Positions 1 to 12,526 of a DNA stretch of 64,000 bases are shown here, in pieces (position 1 is the first letter of the stretch; the number at the start of each line of letters is the position of its first letter). Under the pieces are notes generated by a model. It ran no database searches. It was not told where the DNA came from and saw nothing but the letters and a program-made list of their open reading frames with translations. The stretch comes from Prostheceraeus crozeri (Eukaryota; Platyhelminthes; Polycladida; Euryleptidae): positions 62,001-126,000 of the forward strand of contig CAJQUW010007896.1 of assembly GCA_907163375.1 (NCBI GenBank), read 5' to 3'. Both the position numbers and the translations under genes were made by a program.

Positions 1-1950
1 CACTGTGTATTCCTTAACCTACCTATTGTCAAATTATTCCAGATCTTGAATAATCTCACTAGATGGGATAGTTTGTATCGCTATAGAGTTTATAGATGCA
101 ATGGATAGTGGATTGCAATACAACTTAACCTGCGGCCCCCTACTACCCGAAAATTTGACCGCTTAAAAATTTCTTGTGGAGGCGGGATATACCGTAGATA
201 TACGCATATATTATTATTATTTCATCAATGTTATTACTATATCAATACATGCTTGGGTCATCATTTTATTTCGATTATCTGTTTTCTATTTGCTTATGTT
301 TGATTGATTTTGAAAATGTAGTTAACATTATCATACATTTTAAAGAAGATCTACAACTCATTAGGTTAGTAAATATGTCATCACACCTATTACTGCTCAT
401 CATACAAAACATGTTATCAAAGTGCGAATAATTTCATTGTGTGGTATCGTATTGCAATAGATAACTCTCGCTTATCCGAAGTACCGGTAGGCCTACCATT
501 CATACATTTCATGTGTGCTATGTGGAAATTGAATAATGTCTAATGGCATAAGTTGACCAAATAAAGTCTGACGATCAAGTCCTAAACCAACCGGTGCATT
601 GAGACGCCAACCATCGTCCTATCCCCGATCGGCCGGTTTTGAATGCGCCGGCCAACGGACCGACCCCCGTCTGACCTGTTTTGATGACACCGGCCGGTTC
701 CAACCCTGTTGCATCATATTGATTTCAGCAGACGTGATCAATGAACATCATAGCGACCTCCAACTCAAATGGAAAAGCTCCTGTTAACTAAGCATATCAT
801 ATACAAGCATTGATAACAATAAGAAATCTGAATGACAAGTAATTCAGGAGATAGTGCTGATGGCGAATTATCTCGTCTTGGCAATAGAGACAAAAGGCCA
901 TTGATGAGTTAACTCGTCATTGACTGTGAACTGTGCTTGTGACGGCTGTTTTGCTGTCTGTCATTTTGCATCATAACCTCTGTGATAAAATGCTTACACA
1001 GGTCAAACCAGGAGACTACACATTCCATATATTCGGTTTTGAGTTTAAACATCCATAGGAGTTATAAAAGCATCGTCGAAGGTAGACCACATATATAGAA
1101 TAACTCACATCATTCAACAGCATTGACATTATGCTGAAACGTGGTAATGTAAGTTATGGAATCTTTTATATTCCTATTGACACTGAGAGAAATTGAGGAT
1201 CCATGAATGAGGTTGGCTATAGACAGATGTTCTTTATAAAATACTTCATTATAGCGACTGCATTCAATCCTTGCTTTGATGCTTGAGACTGTGGGGTAGA
1301 AATCAATCATGATGAAATCCATTCGATCATTTTGAAGAGTTAAACTTTTGATAACTAAATGAACATTTAGAGAATTCAAATGATTGTCTTTAATGATAGA
1401 GAAATGTCAGGATTACGTGAATAATTTCAGAGAGGATTTTTGCAACAAAATGTTACGATTTTTGATATTTCCGCTTTGTCCTTCTTTAGCAATTATGTGT
1501 CCCAATTTTCTCTTAGGAATACATCACTGACGATGCTGAATAGAAGTCTGTCTATTGGAAATTTTGATCGGGTTCTTTATTATCCTTTTAGAGGATTTTA
1601 TTTTGGCGCCTTGATGCATATTCCTGCATGTTTGTTTTGAGGAAAATTATCGTCAAATTTCCAAAGATGCTCATTTGTCGATAACTCGCTGATCCCGAAG
1701 TAAATGCTTTAACTTCTCTCTCGTTAAATCTGCTACATAGACTTCTGTCATCTACCCAATGACCTGTAGAAATTGAGAATAAAAGATCTTTCAAAGCAGA
1801 ATGTCTCTGCATGCGACTTAGATTACAACTACTAAAAATGCAGATTACATGAACATCATAAATGTGAAGGTTTCTGATGTCATTATGACTTCATTATGAT
1901 GTGTGGTGGTGAGGGTTTGATCCGACCAATTAACACAGTCGCATGCGAGC
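1..1950. other. Gene-free stretch
   Basis: I see no supported gene here. Short reading frames occur on both strands but none shows a recognisable domain or codon pattern. Around 600-710 there is a locally GC-rich patch with repeated CCGGCC/GGCCGG words, unlike the AT-rich surroundings. It could be a transposon remnant or a small regulatory patch, and nothing in it decides which. Confidence 0.5.
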
Positions 1951-2022
1951 GGCTCGTGGATCGGTTGGAAGAGCACTGGTCTAGCCAACTTGGGGTCGTA
2001 GGTTCGAATCCTGCCAGCAGCA
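1951..2022 (+). repeat. tRNA-derived SINE relic or tRNA pseudogene
   Basis: About 72 bases look like the promoter half of a tRNA gene. A box-A-like segment (GGCTC followed by CGGTTGGAAGAGC) is followed about 35 bases later by a near-perfect B box, GGTTCGAATCC, inside a pairable T arm. The 5' acceptor strand does not pair well with the 3' strand and the anticodon stem is weak, so a functional tRNA is unlikely. Such A/B-box modules are the usual heads of animal SINEs. No clear tail or target duplication was found. Confidence 0.45.
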
Positions 2023-5000
2023 CATCTTTTGCATGGCAATTTGATCTATCATCTATTTCATTCCATTCTATTGTTAATTCAAATTAAGGCATGTTGTAAG
2101 GCAGGATACTCTGTTCATTTCTTGACTTGAGATACATATAGCAAAAAACAAAACAGAGTTTCATGAACAGTGTTCAAATTACATTGCTAATATTCTTGCT
2201 AATATGGATTGACCACTACTTAAATTTTGAAAGAAATTGACAATAATTATATCTTTTCAAAATGCACTTTTAAACAAAGGTCAATGTTTTGATGTTCCAA
2301 GTATAGTAAAATTTGAATTTGTTATCAGAAGCACATATAAACTAAAAATCACAGAAAAATGGATTCCCAGATACTTTAGTTTTGTAGCAGTATGAAAATA
2401 TGCATGAAGCCCTTCCCCCCACGTCGCAAGAACGGTTGATGATAAAGTATTATGATGCCTAAATTGTTTGATGCTCTAAAAAGCGCTCTGTGAAACCACC
2501 GATCTCCTTTATTACTTTTATTTACGATACCGGGACTGCTTGAGTGTACTGATAAGTTCTGAGAACAAAAAGAAATTGGTAGGAGAAATTTGTTTATTTG
2601 AATACAACTCAAACAGTCACATACAAAATGTGAAACATTTCCTTCAAAAGCAACCATTCCAGTCTATCTATGAAATTGTATTCTTCAATTTAAACGAGAT
2701 TACAACGAAGAATGACGACTTGCGATACCCAAAGAAAATTATTGAGAAGAAACTCAAAAGTGACTTTCTTCATGTGATATATTACTACCAAACTTTTAAT
2801 AGACAGTATTATCAAAGCATTTAAATTTCAAATACTCTTTTCGATATGTCTGTGGCTTTTGAATTATGGCTACAATATCATTCATAGACTCACATTTCCA
2901 AAATTCTACAAATTAATTCTGCATTAAATCCTTGAAAATGACTGTAGTTTATCAGTGACACCTTGTACAAAGATATATGCTTCGTGCAGATGAGACGAAG
3001 CAGTCTCCGTCCTGCATTGGATATGCTGGCAAAGCGAATACTTGAAACTCCACAGGCTGACTCAACACTGAAAATCGTAGATTACAAAACAGTCGAAAAT
3101 TCACTAAATAATGCAACAGCGGATACGTACATCGACTGTGCAATCTGCTGAACTCGTTGTTTAACCTTCGCCCCTCTGGGAGGCGCCTTTGGCCCACCCT
3201 GTCGAATTTTTTGAATACGTACCGGTATCTTTTAAACTAAGTCAGCTATGGTCACCAGATTTCTAATAGCTTACTTTCTCCGTATTATGCAACTTTTGAT
3301 AGAAGGATAATAAAATTTGACGCAAAACTTTTGGCGTGAAAGCTATTTTAGAATTTGAATGTTTGGAATATTTTGGCTGATTTCGGTATATATTCACTTC
3401 TGTTGTACATTGCGGCATCAACTCTTGATGAAATAAGTTGAGATTATTTAAAGGATTCTTCCTATTAATATAGAGATATTCACAGATGCAAAATCTTTAA
3501 ATTTGAAACTATCTGCTCATTATATATGCATGTTTGAAATTTGAAATATGATTTTTATATTGGTTTTGCACTCTTTAGTTCTCCATCTAATCAGCAATTA
3601 CTGAAATTTTCAGAATTCTATCCCTATCATTAGCCTCGGTGTCTCGATAAAAGTCAACGAATTATGTTGCTTCTTCATCTGCAGAGACTAAATAATAAAA
3701 TGTGCGATTTTAGTGATATTTGAACTTTGACCTCATCTAATACAATGATGCAATCTCAGAGAGACTAATAATCATCGTTTTATTAGCCAACTTAACCAGA
3801 TCTTTCGATTAGTGTATGTTTTATTAGTTTTTGTTGTCATTTTCCATTTCAAATAGTGATCTAATGGAAATTTGCTAAAATTTGGCGGTTTTTGACCTTT
3901 GACTTTCAACTCAGTCCAGGTCAAAACCTTAGAAATAAAACTGATGTTGTTTTTCTGAATCCCCTTTCAATGCCTATTCGATTGATGTGTGATATGGGAA
4001 AATTGGCACAACAGTTTAGGAGATCAGCAGATGGGGGGCACCCCAGTGGGGCGTTCTTCCGGCTAAGCAGAATTTATCTATGAAAGTACAAGACCTTCGG
4101 TAAGCCCTATGCCAAAGCTAATGAGGAAAAAGCCTTCTTAAGCTTTGTACCTTTATCCTTCGAGAGTCAATGTGCATGGGACTGAGCCTTCATTATTTTG
4201 CAAACCAGGAAAGTTGCTTTATATTTCTTTCATAGTTGCGCTGGGAGATGATAGGTAGCAAAGGAGTAATAAGAAATTAAAAGATGAAATATTTCTTTAT
4301 CTGTTCCAGGATTTATTTGTTAATGAAGTAATCGAATCATACTTCGGCAAACCTCGGAGAAGGCTTTAAATTTGCCTATTTTCATGCAGGTGACATCAAT
4401 TTATTTTTTTTCATTTTTCAGTGTTTCCTGAATATTTCATTTTTTGAAATATTTTCATTCAAGTTCTCCTGCCATCATTGGTCATTTTTGTCCTTCAGAT
4501 GAATGAAAGCAGGAAGAACAGAATGCAAGCTGCGCATAGATTCTAAAAGCTTCCTTCTAATTATACTTCTCTCTGTTATTCAAAAGTGAAAACTGAACCA
4601 ATCGGTTGAGAGAAATTATAATGGATGATCAAAGAAGACACTGCGCAGTGATTATTCAACAGTCTGCTGCTTAGAGCTGATCAAAAATATTCTAAGTCAA
4701 ACGTGTTTGCCGCAAAGAAAGTTCATCTTTAGTATATTTTTCCATGCGTAATGATGTTTGGGCGTGTTCTTAGCTTGTTATGCGTTCAATACTGCATTTC
4801 GCAATGTCTAGTAGAAAACAGTGTCACAAATTAAAGAAAAAAGGTTATCAGATATTTTCTTTTTAAGTAAATCAGATCGTGCATTTCATCATTAAAATGA
4901 ACCGCATTTTAGGTGATGTTTTTCGTTGACATCAGCTGCAATCTACCGCAGGATTGCAATTTGCTTATGATAAAAGCGGTTGCATCGATAATGACAGTGC

Positions 5001-5205
5001 ACGAGTAAAATATGACTGATTGTATAGCTCGCTTACAGTCTAAACTTAAAATTAAAGAGTAAATTCCTTTCATGTAAATTCACATGATCATATTTAGGCC
5101 GTATTCCGTTCTTTACAAATGACTTGTCACACATTTACGGCAGATTCTGAGCGAATTTGTCATACCGACCTGTTCAACTGTTCAAACATGGAAATATATA
5201 TTCCC
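2023..5205. other. Gene-free stretch
   Basis: No exon-like or transposon-like sequence was recognised in about 3.2 kb. A 94-codon open frame near 2540-2824 has no recognisable domain and a composition like the surrounding non-coding DNA, so I do not call it a gene. Confidence 0.45.
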
Positions 5206-5912
5206 GCAGTCACAACGAGTTTCAACGAGGCCGAAAAAGAGATTTTTACGGAATGATATACACCCTATGTATCTACGAATCTGTGCGTCTGCCGAGTTCT
5301 ACCTGGTTCCTCTTCTTGTCAGACACGATCAAAGAATAACTTATGTAAATCCAATGAGACGCAGATTACAGTTTTAATTGAATTGAAATTATCTCTGTTT
5401 TTGCTTATTACGTGTACTTTAAATCCATTATGTCTAGAGTCAATTTTTGACATGGAATGCCTTCAATTTATTTCCTATGATGTGCATGCATCATAATCAT
5501 GCTTCTGATCGGCAATGCATGCGAGAATGTGATTAAATGTGAACTAAATTGCTCAAAATACTTGCGTTTATTGACATTCGGAGGCTTGCCAAATCTGTAT
5601 TTTGCCTAACTTCATAGACAGAGGTGCATGAGCATGATAGGAAATGACCTTAAGACATTCCACGTCAAAAATTATGACTCGGGGCTTGATACTTTTTGCT
5701 TGGTCAGAGAAAACATAGAGAATTTTATTTTGACCAAAACTACAACCTGCGTCTTATTGGATTAGCATGTGCCTTTCTTTGATCTATTCTGACAAGAAGA
5801 AGAACAAGTTAGAACTCCTCAGATGCACAGATTCGTTGTTTGCCGGGTGTGATCATTCTGTGAAAGTCTCATCTTCGACCTCGTTCACTGCAAAAACTCG
5901 TTCTGGCTGCTG
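5206..5912. mobile_element. Long-TIR foldback/MITE-like element, copy A
   Basis: The two ends are inverted copies of each other over about 200 bp. The left end has the words ACGAGTTTC, GAGGCCGAAAA and CTTCTTGTCAGACA. The right end carries their reverse complements (GACAAGAAGAAG, TTCGACCTCGTTC, AAACTCGTTCTGGC). The roughly 300-bp middle has no coding capacity. Related copies lie at 22120..22830 and 62982..63645, with single arms at 6028..6196 and 23853..24060. It is a non-autonomous DNA transposon by structure. I could not define exact termini or a target duplication, so its superfamily is open. Confidence 0.7.
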
Positions 5913-6027
5913 AACTAATAATATATTTACTATTAACAGAGATCTATTAATTTGTGAAATTTCACCTTAGCCCTAGACTTCTATGGTAAATATGGATTGA
6001 TTTTTACTACAAACTTTCGAAAAATCC

Positions 6028-6196
6028 CCTGCCAATTGGATTTACATAAGCCTTCTTCTATCCGGACAGGAAAAGAAACCGAGTAGTGCAGGAACATTCG
6101 TCGCAGTAATAGGGTGTACACCGTACATCATTCTGTAAAAGTCTCATTTTCGGCCTCGTTCTCTGCAAAGACTCGTTCTGCTGCCGGACTAGAAGG
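6028..6196. mobile_element. Single right arm of the long-TIR family
   Basis: This segment matches only the right inverted arm of the family at 5206..5912: a GGACAGGAAAAGAAACCGAGT-like block, then AAAGTCTCATTTTCGGCC and GACTCGTTCTG. The left arm and middle are absent, so it is a solo arm, probably left by deletion. Confidence 0.6.
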
Positions 6197-7880
6197 TCAG
6201 CACGCTCAAGCAAGAATCCACGATCGAAAGCAATTGCCAAAGAAGGCAAGAAATGAAGCTAAGTAGCCAATTAACATAATCAATTGCTCATCGAAGGCTA
6301 ATAGCGCTTCTATGTAACTGCTTTAATTCAGCAATGTAGTTCAAATTCATGAAATAATGCGCATTTTCAGAAATCGTAAGAGACCCATTTCTGATTTCTT
6401 ATATTGTTTGGGTTTGTTGATAGACTGTGAAGAAGACTGAGGCATTGGTTCAAACTGCTTGCATCGACTAAAAGGCAGAAAGCAAGGACTAAAAAGCAGA
6501 ATGCAAGGAGGCAAAGCTTGCAAGTCCTTGTTTCCCTCTTTTACATGTACAATGAATGTCTTTGTTATTCAATTATTGAACACAATTAACAGAAAATTTA
6601 AACAAAATAATCCCACCATTCAGTCTGATGTTTCAAATAAGTCTCCTGGACTGCTCTATTGCTCACTACAATTTTGATTGCAACACAAATCTACAAGAAA
6701 TTATTTACTTAATTGCGCGCATCGCAGAGCTACACATCTCAGAGCTTTAGAAAACTTCACTCAAAAACTGTCCCATGCTAGTGAGATAGACTCGTTGAAT
6801 AGCGAGAGTTTTAGATGATCAATCGAACCGCACACTGATGGAGCATCAAAACAAAAGATTCTTGTGCTTTTCCATAAATAATGAAAACTCAGAAAAAGTT
6901 GTTCGCAATAAGTCGATCAAATGAAAGTCTCTCGACTAGATTGAGTAACAAGTGGAGAAATTCATTAACTTTAAAGCTAATTAGCTTAATCTACGATCTT
7001 CCTAATGCATTTGCGAAATTAATGAAAGTATTGTTAGATCACATGCCTCCGCTGCTCTTAGCCTTGACAACATTGAAGTCCCCGAACCTAGGGTAATGTT
7101 TGAATACATGATGCACGGGAGAGAAAATTCTTGCATTGTTGTCTCGTTGCACTTGCGTAGTAGTTCAATGGTCTTTTTCACAAGATGGTTGGATAAAATT
7201 CGATGTTATTGACATAGCGTTATGCGCCAACATTCCAAACATGCAAAATTGACGCGTTCTGATGAAAAAGAGAATAGAGTCTTCTACTCTAAAAGTATGT
7301 CAGAATCAATGGGAAGTTTTAGAACAATTCAAAAGACTGGAATTTTTAAACTTGTTGAACGAGGTTCAACCAGGCTCGCGTTTGAGATGCTTAACAGCTA
7401 TAGTCGATGTTTTATTCAAACTTCTGACAGATAAAGTAAACCTGGACTTTTGTGAAAGCTTATAACTCATCGAATAAAGAATGAAAATAATTAAATTATT
7501 TAGTAAATTTCCGAGGAATTATTTCTACAATTACTTCTTCGCAGTTAATGGAAGTATCTAGAATTTTGGCGGAGAGGGGATTATTTTCTCTTTCGTAATG
7601 TTCAACCCACAGAATTAGATTCATTTGTGCGCGCGGCTTCGGTTTCTAGAATTGAAGTATTAGACATCACAGAAATAGACAACTTGCTCCTTCAGAGATA
7701 ATTCGTATATCGCCAGCTATGGGAAATGACGCACACTCTCTCAATAAACGTTTGAACACCAGTCAGTGAGTGAGCGGCGGGCGTGTTGTGATATCACTTC
7801 GAACACACCAAAACACACATCGATGTCTAGCTACATTCAATATATGCAGTGAGTGATGCTGAGAATAGGATGGTGAAATC
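6197..7880. other. Gene-free stretch
   Basis: No gene or repeat was recognised. Overlapping open frames near 6881-7465 lack any domain or splice-site context that I can support. Confidence 0.4.
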
Positions 7881-7884
7881 TACT

Positions 7885-8169
7885 ATATTCATACGCCTGC
7901 CATCTTCTTTAATAATGATCGGAAGGACCAACATTATTGAGAAAACTTGTGCGCAATCATCTGTATTCCTCAAAGGCAGAAGGAATGGTGGCGAATTGAT
8001 GGAATTCACATAAATCCGCAAGCGACGCACAAATTTTTTCCTATCTATCTCTGCAAGGTATGAGGAATTTTTTTGCACACTTTCTGAGTTCCACCATGTG
8101 CCATCGTTTTGAATTAGTATTCACTTCTTGTAAATTGAAAGAGTTGAACAATCTACATATAATTCTGTG
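7885..8169. mobile_element. hAT-like MITE fragment
   Basis: This is a diverged, 5'-shortened copy of the element at 17437..17958. Shared blocks include an AATGATCGGA word, an ACATTATTGAGAAAACTT-like block and GCAAGCGACGCAC. The copy ends in the same terminal motif, TAATTCTGTG. The left terminus could not be found. Confidence 0.6.
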
Positions 8170-8482
8170 GTCTTTGCGGTCGCAAGAATTCTATTCCATG
8201 AACTTTTAATGACATGGTTTTTCAAGTAGTAACAGTTGGAAGTGATTGCATATCTCGTTTATCTCGATTCCCTAACGCGAGAACGTCTCAATATAGGCAT
8301 GGAATAATGTATTGAACAACTTATGTCATTGGGTAGACAGGCATGCCGATGAAATTGCATTTCGAGGATCCGCATAACTTCCGAACGGTTGCAATGAGAA
8401 ATCTTTTGTTCACATACCATGTTTTATAATGCCAACGATTTTAAATAGGATACGCAAACAGATCGATGCATGAGATCTTGTG

Positions 8483-8606
8483 TGATGCATGGAGATTTTC
8501 ATAGTTTCAAAGCACTCGTGTTCTGCATAGATCACGAGCTTTAGCGAGACCATTTTATGAGAATACTTATGTTTTGAAACTATGAAAATAAATCTCCATG
8601 CACCAC
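8483..8606. repeat. Short foldback (inverted repeat)
   Basis: TGCATGGAGATTTTCATAGT at the left end is mirrored by AAACTATGAAAATAAATCTCCATGCA at the right end, with about 75 bases between. The DNA could form a hairpin of about 25 bp. It may be the remnant of a small MITE. No target duplication is obvious. Confidence 0.55.
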
Positions 8607-8830
8607 ATTTGTCTATGGTATAACTAATACATGTAGGCCTAACTTGTAAGTATAGCATTACACAATACCTATACATTATACCTATACAAGCATTCAAAAT
8701 AAATCTATTAAAAGATATGCTTTAATGAATCAGTTTCTAAAACAAACGATAGATACCATATTGCCCGGTCAATCATGGATATCAAGTCACTGGGTGGATT
8801 ATAATAACGGAGTGCTGAAAACAATGCTAA

Positions 8831-8893
8831 GTCATGAACACATATGCTGTCATGACAACGGTACCTAAACGATGTCGGTCTCCAGTGGTTGAC
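8831..8893. repeat. Dispersed repeat, three copies in the window
   Basis: A block beginning CATGAACACATATGCTGTCA and continuing through CGGTACCTAAACGATG to CCAGTGGTTGAC recurs at 56572..56634 in the same orientation. A shorter reverse-complement match lies around 30290..30345. The copies are diverged but collinear. I do not know the family. Confidence 0.5.
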
Positions 8894-10471
8894 AATGGGA
8901 AGGTACCGGTGCATTGTCAGCATTTGCAAAGCTTCGCGGCTATTATTAGTCGCTTTAAATATAAAGTCATTCTGATAAATAACTTGCAATAATCTTTCGA
9001 CTCGCAACAAGAATTTGCAACTATGGGATATCATTCCAGTGGACATCATTTCAGTAATTCAATTCCTCTTAAGATCTAGTAGAATGACTTAGAATGACCT
9101 GTGCGAGGAGCTGAAATGGCCACCAAAGCTGTTGTTCATTCCAGTGCCACAGACTTAAAGAAAGAGAGAATTCGGAGTTCTACGGATAGAACCTCAACAT
9201 CAAACCTGTCACATGAGGCTTTATTCGAATTTTGTAGGAATCTTCCGGTAAACATATTTCACAGAAACATAAAAGTTGTCTTCATGCAAAACATGATGGC
9301 GCAAATCGTGATGAATCTCAGAGAAAGTCATGTAGAAGCTGAGAGCGAATACATTTCCCTTTCGCTATTTTGTATTCAGCAAATTTCTCTGATTTAGTTT
9401 GTTTTATTTCCCGGATGATATTGTTTTTCTTCTCAAGAGATTCGTTTGCCAAAATAAGAAGTTCATGAACTTAGTACTAATGTTTTGATGTTATATAAAG
9501 ATTCTAACGTTTCTGCAGAAGACTTAAGTATCCTTCGGGACTATGCAGTGTATTGGCCAAATGCTGAGTAAGTTCATGTTTCTTCCCAGAAATACAATCG
9601 GCACATTTCGTGTCTATCTGTAGTCAATGATTCAGAATCAACCTGACAATACGAGATTTTTACGATGCCACGAAACATCAGTCAGGAAAGTGAGCAGTGC
9701 TAGATGCGAAAGTCGGAAGCTTTCATGCTACAAAGTTGAAACTGTTAATGGTTTGCTCAGCTTTCTCCGAACTGCACTCTGATTGGTTAAACCTAGGGGC
9801 ATTTCGTGGCAGTCTGTGTCGACAGAACTTTTGGCACCATTTGGCAACAGCAGCTATTAAGGGCGGCAGTGATGTCATGGTGACGATAATGGCCAGGCAT
9901 CGCATTGTACAAAGCAAGCTGAGCGAATACACGATAATATTTGAAGTCATTCGCTACAAAATTGTTTGCTTTCATTAGCTTTGCTTTCACCAGTCAGGCT
10001 TTGTGCACTTTTACAACTATTTACAGTGATCAATTCTGCTATATTCTAGTTTAGTACATTCGTGGTGTAGCTTGCTCCGCGAGTAAATGGTTAAGTGCAT
10101 GGCCCATTGATCTTTTGGTGCAGGGGTGGAGTTTTGAAATAACAAAAAATTTAAATGTTTTAGCGTGTCGTTTAACTTGAAGTACAAACTGATTCAAAAC
10201 GATGGCAAATGCAGAAACTTACAAGTACCAAAAATTGATGAGTTCTTGTTGGAAAGAATCAGGAATGTGTACTTCTATTCTTTCCCCCACTTCTGTTGTT
10301 GACACTCGGAAGTGTTGCATCGTCAACGATCTTCTCTTGCTCCTACGGGCAGCTTCACTAACGTGGCATAGCGTGGCACTCCTCTTATCTGACTTGTAGA
10401 ACATCTACAGCCTCAGAATAAGACAACTGCTCGACAATTGTCTGTCATCGACTACTCGTCATTGTTCTCCA
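8894..10471. other. Gene-free stretch
   Basis: No gene was recognised. Open frames around 9101-9397 and 9697-9978 have no domain signal. Partial overlap with unknown repeats cannot be excluded. Confidence 0.4.
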
Positions 10472-10775
10472 GAACATCAACTTCGATGTAAAAAATTAAG
10501 TGAGTCACATGATTCAGTATTTGATGTTTGAGAGCCTCTACAAAATGAGTAAAATCGCCAAAATTGCGTCAAAACATGAAATTTACTCATTTTGTAGAAG
10601 TTCTCAAACATCAAATACCGAATCATATGACTCACTTCAACTGCAAAAGAAAATGTACGAAAATTGCCAGTGTTTCACAATTCACAGATATTTCTTGAAT
10701 TTACCATTGGATTCCAATGGGAATCTTTTAACCTTACCTATAACCGAAATCGACTGGCTGTGACACTTACGAATT
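10472..10775. mobile_element. Partial copy of the 57.7-59.3 kb foldback element
   Basis: It contains the palindromic core of the larger element: a GAGTCACATGATTCAGTATT block, CTACAAAATGAGT and ACATGAAATTTACTCATTTT, followed by the inverted partner. It then continues with the right-arm segment that includes TTCTTGAATTTACCATTGG and CTGTGACACT. Most of the left arm is missing. This confirms that the foldback is a repeated family and not a unique palindrome. Confidence 0.65.
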
Positions 10776-12526
10776 TTTTCAGTTCTCTTTGTATGTACAT
10801 TATCTTACTTTTTCTTTCTACAGTATCTTAGTGCTGAACTGGCTGCTTAATGATATATCGCTATGGTATTATGTCAGTAGGTTGTGGCTTTTCATTTCTA
10901 CTACATGCTACGAAACTTCCCTTCTAGACAAAACAGACGTCGAGGCTATACATATCTAATTCTTGGTTGAATGTGTCACTAGAGATCGACAGGCACATCA
11001 TTCGCACAGTAGATCAACATGCCGAAAAGGTTTCTGACTATGTCTGCACTGTACTAGCCGAGAGTAACAAATTAGTAGTCTAAACCACCTAGTGACTATG
11101 AGACTTTCACCTTTTCATCATGTTTGTAAACACCGTATATTATCGTTTTCAAAAGGGTCGCAGATGTTTTTGTATCTTATGTCAAGATTACATCACTAAA
11201 TGACATGGAAACATCAACATTGTCACATTTTACAATTCGTATTGAAAGAAGAAGGGCAATATAAAACCTTTTTGCAGTTAATCCTTTTGATCTTTTGCAT
11301 GGTAGGTCTGTAATTCGCTAAGGGATCTAATCATACTAAAAGTCCTTTTGAACGTCGCTATCGCGGAAAGAGATCAGAAAGATTAACATAAAAGTCAATA
11401 GAAGCTGAAATCAGAAGTTTTATCCTCTTAATACACTGATATATTCAAAGAGATAAGCAACATGCCTAATTAGGAAAATGAAGATAAAAATCTGACTCAA
11501 ATTAAGTTAATGGTTGACAAAGAACGCCTGCTGTCTGTGTGCTTAGAAAGTAGAGTTCCATTATTGTTTTGGAAAATGTTTTCCAGAAACATTTTTGTAG
11601 TTGATTCTGATTAAATATTTTGAACAGTGATAGGGAACCCAGTTGTAGATTGTGGAACACCATCTACTGTCAATGACAAACCCCGCTGTTAAAAATGCAC
11701 GTGTATTGCAACGGAAATGGCTGAGATGGCTTCAATGGTGTGCACCAGACGTGCTCTGCTGAAATGCGGACACTGGTCAGTGCGCTTGGTCCACCATAGG
11801 AGGACTGAGTGTCCGCATAGGAGTTGGCTGATGTTCGTGGTTCGGCAATGTGTTGGTCAACTGCATGCATCTGTATACTATAGACATATGCACATGTATA
11901 CATGTATTGGTCTTTAGCCGATCTAATTATGCAAATGAATTGAATTTGAAACGACGATATAATTATATTGATTATTCATCCTCGTGGTATAAATTGTATT
12001 CTACATCGCTTTTCTTTAGCTAGAACAACTCGATTTAACAATTTGTAATAAATCCACAGACGCAGACCTCTACTTCATGTAGTTCCAAACTCGCAAATCA
12101 CCATCTACCGCAACGGGTTTGGGTTAAGTGACTGCGAACCGAAGGAGAACGCTTCATAATCACGATTTCTAGGATCTGCACTATCAATGTAATGTTGCCA
12201 GGTTCAGACTATCCAGCACGTCATGACCTGTAATGTCGCAAGTTGTCATGTTCCCTCGTCTGTTTCATCATTAGCAATATGAAATTTGGCAGATGTTACA
12301 TTATGCGCTATCTCATAAACAGGTGGGAAGTCTCAAAGAGCGTGGTTGAGGTTGGGGAATGGCTTACCCATACCTCTGTCAGAAGATCACATGCATGTAA
12401 GCTCGAGCCATCAGCCGACTGCTACCCCATCCCCCCGTGGTCCCCATTGAGCAGCAGCAGTGGCTCGCTGGCGATCGGAAAAGAAAAAGTGAAAAAGAAA
12501 AGTCATGGAGGGTCTTGGACACTGTA
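10776..12526. other. Gene-free stretch
   Basis: No gene was recognised. A small imperfect hairpin formed by TGCGGACACTGGTCAG and CTGAGTGTCCGCA lies near 11763-11818. No other structure stands out. Confidence 0.4.

Noticed and set aside
1845-2039. Minus-strand open frame containing R-I-R-T-Y-D-P-K-L-A-R-P-V-L
   Set aside because: This is the antisense reading of a tRNA-like sequence, a well-known false protein.
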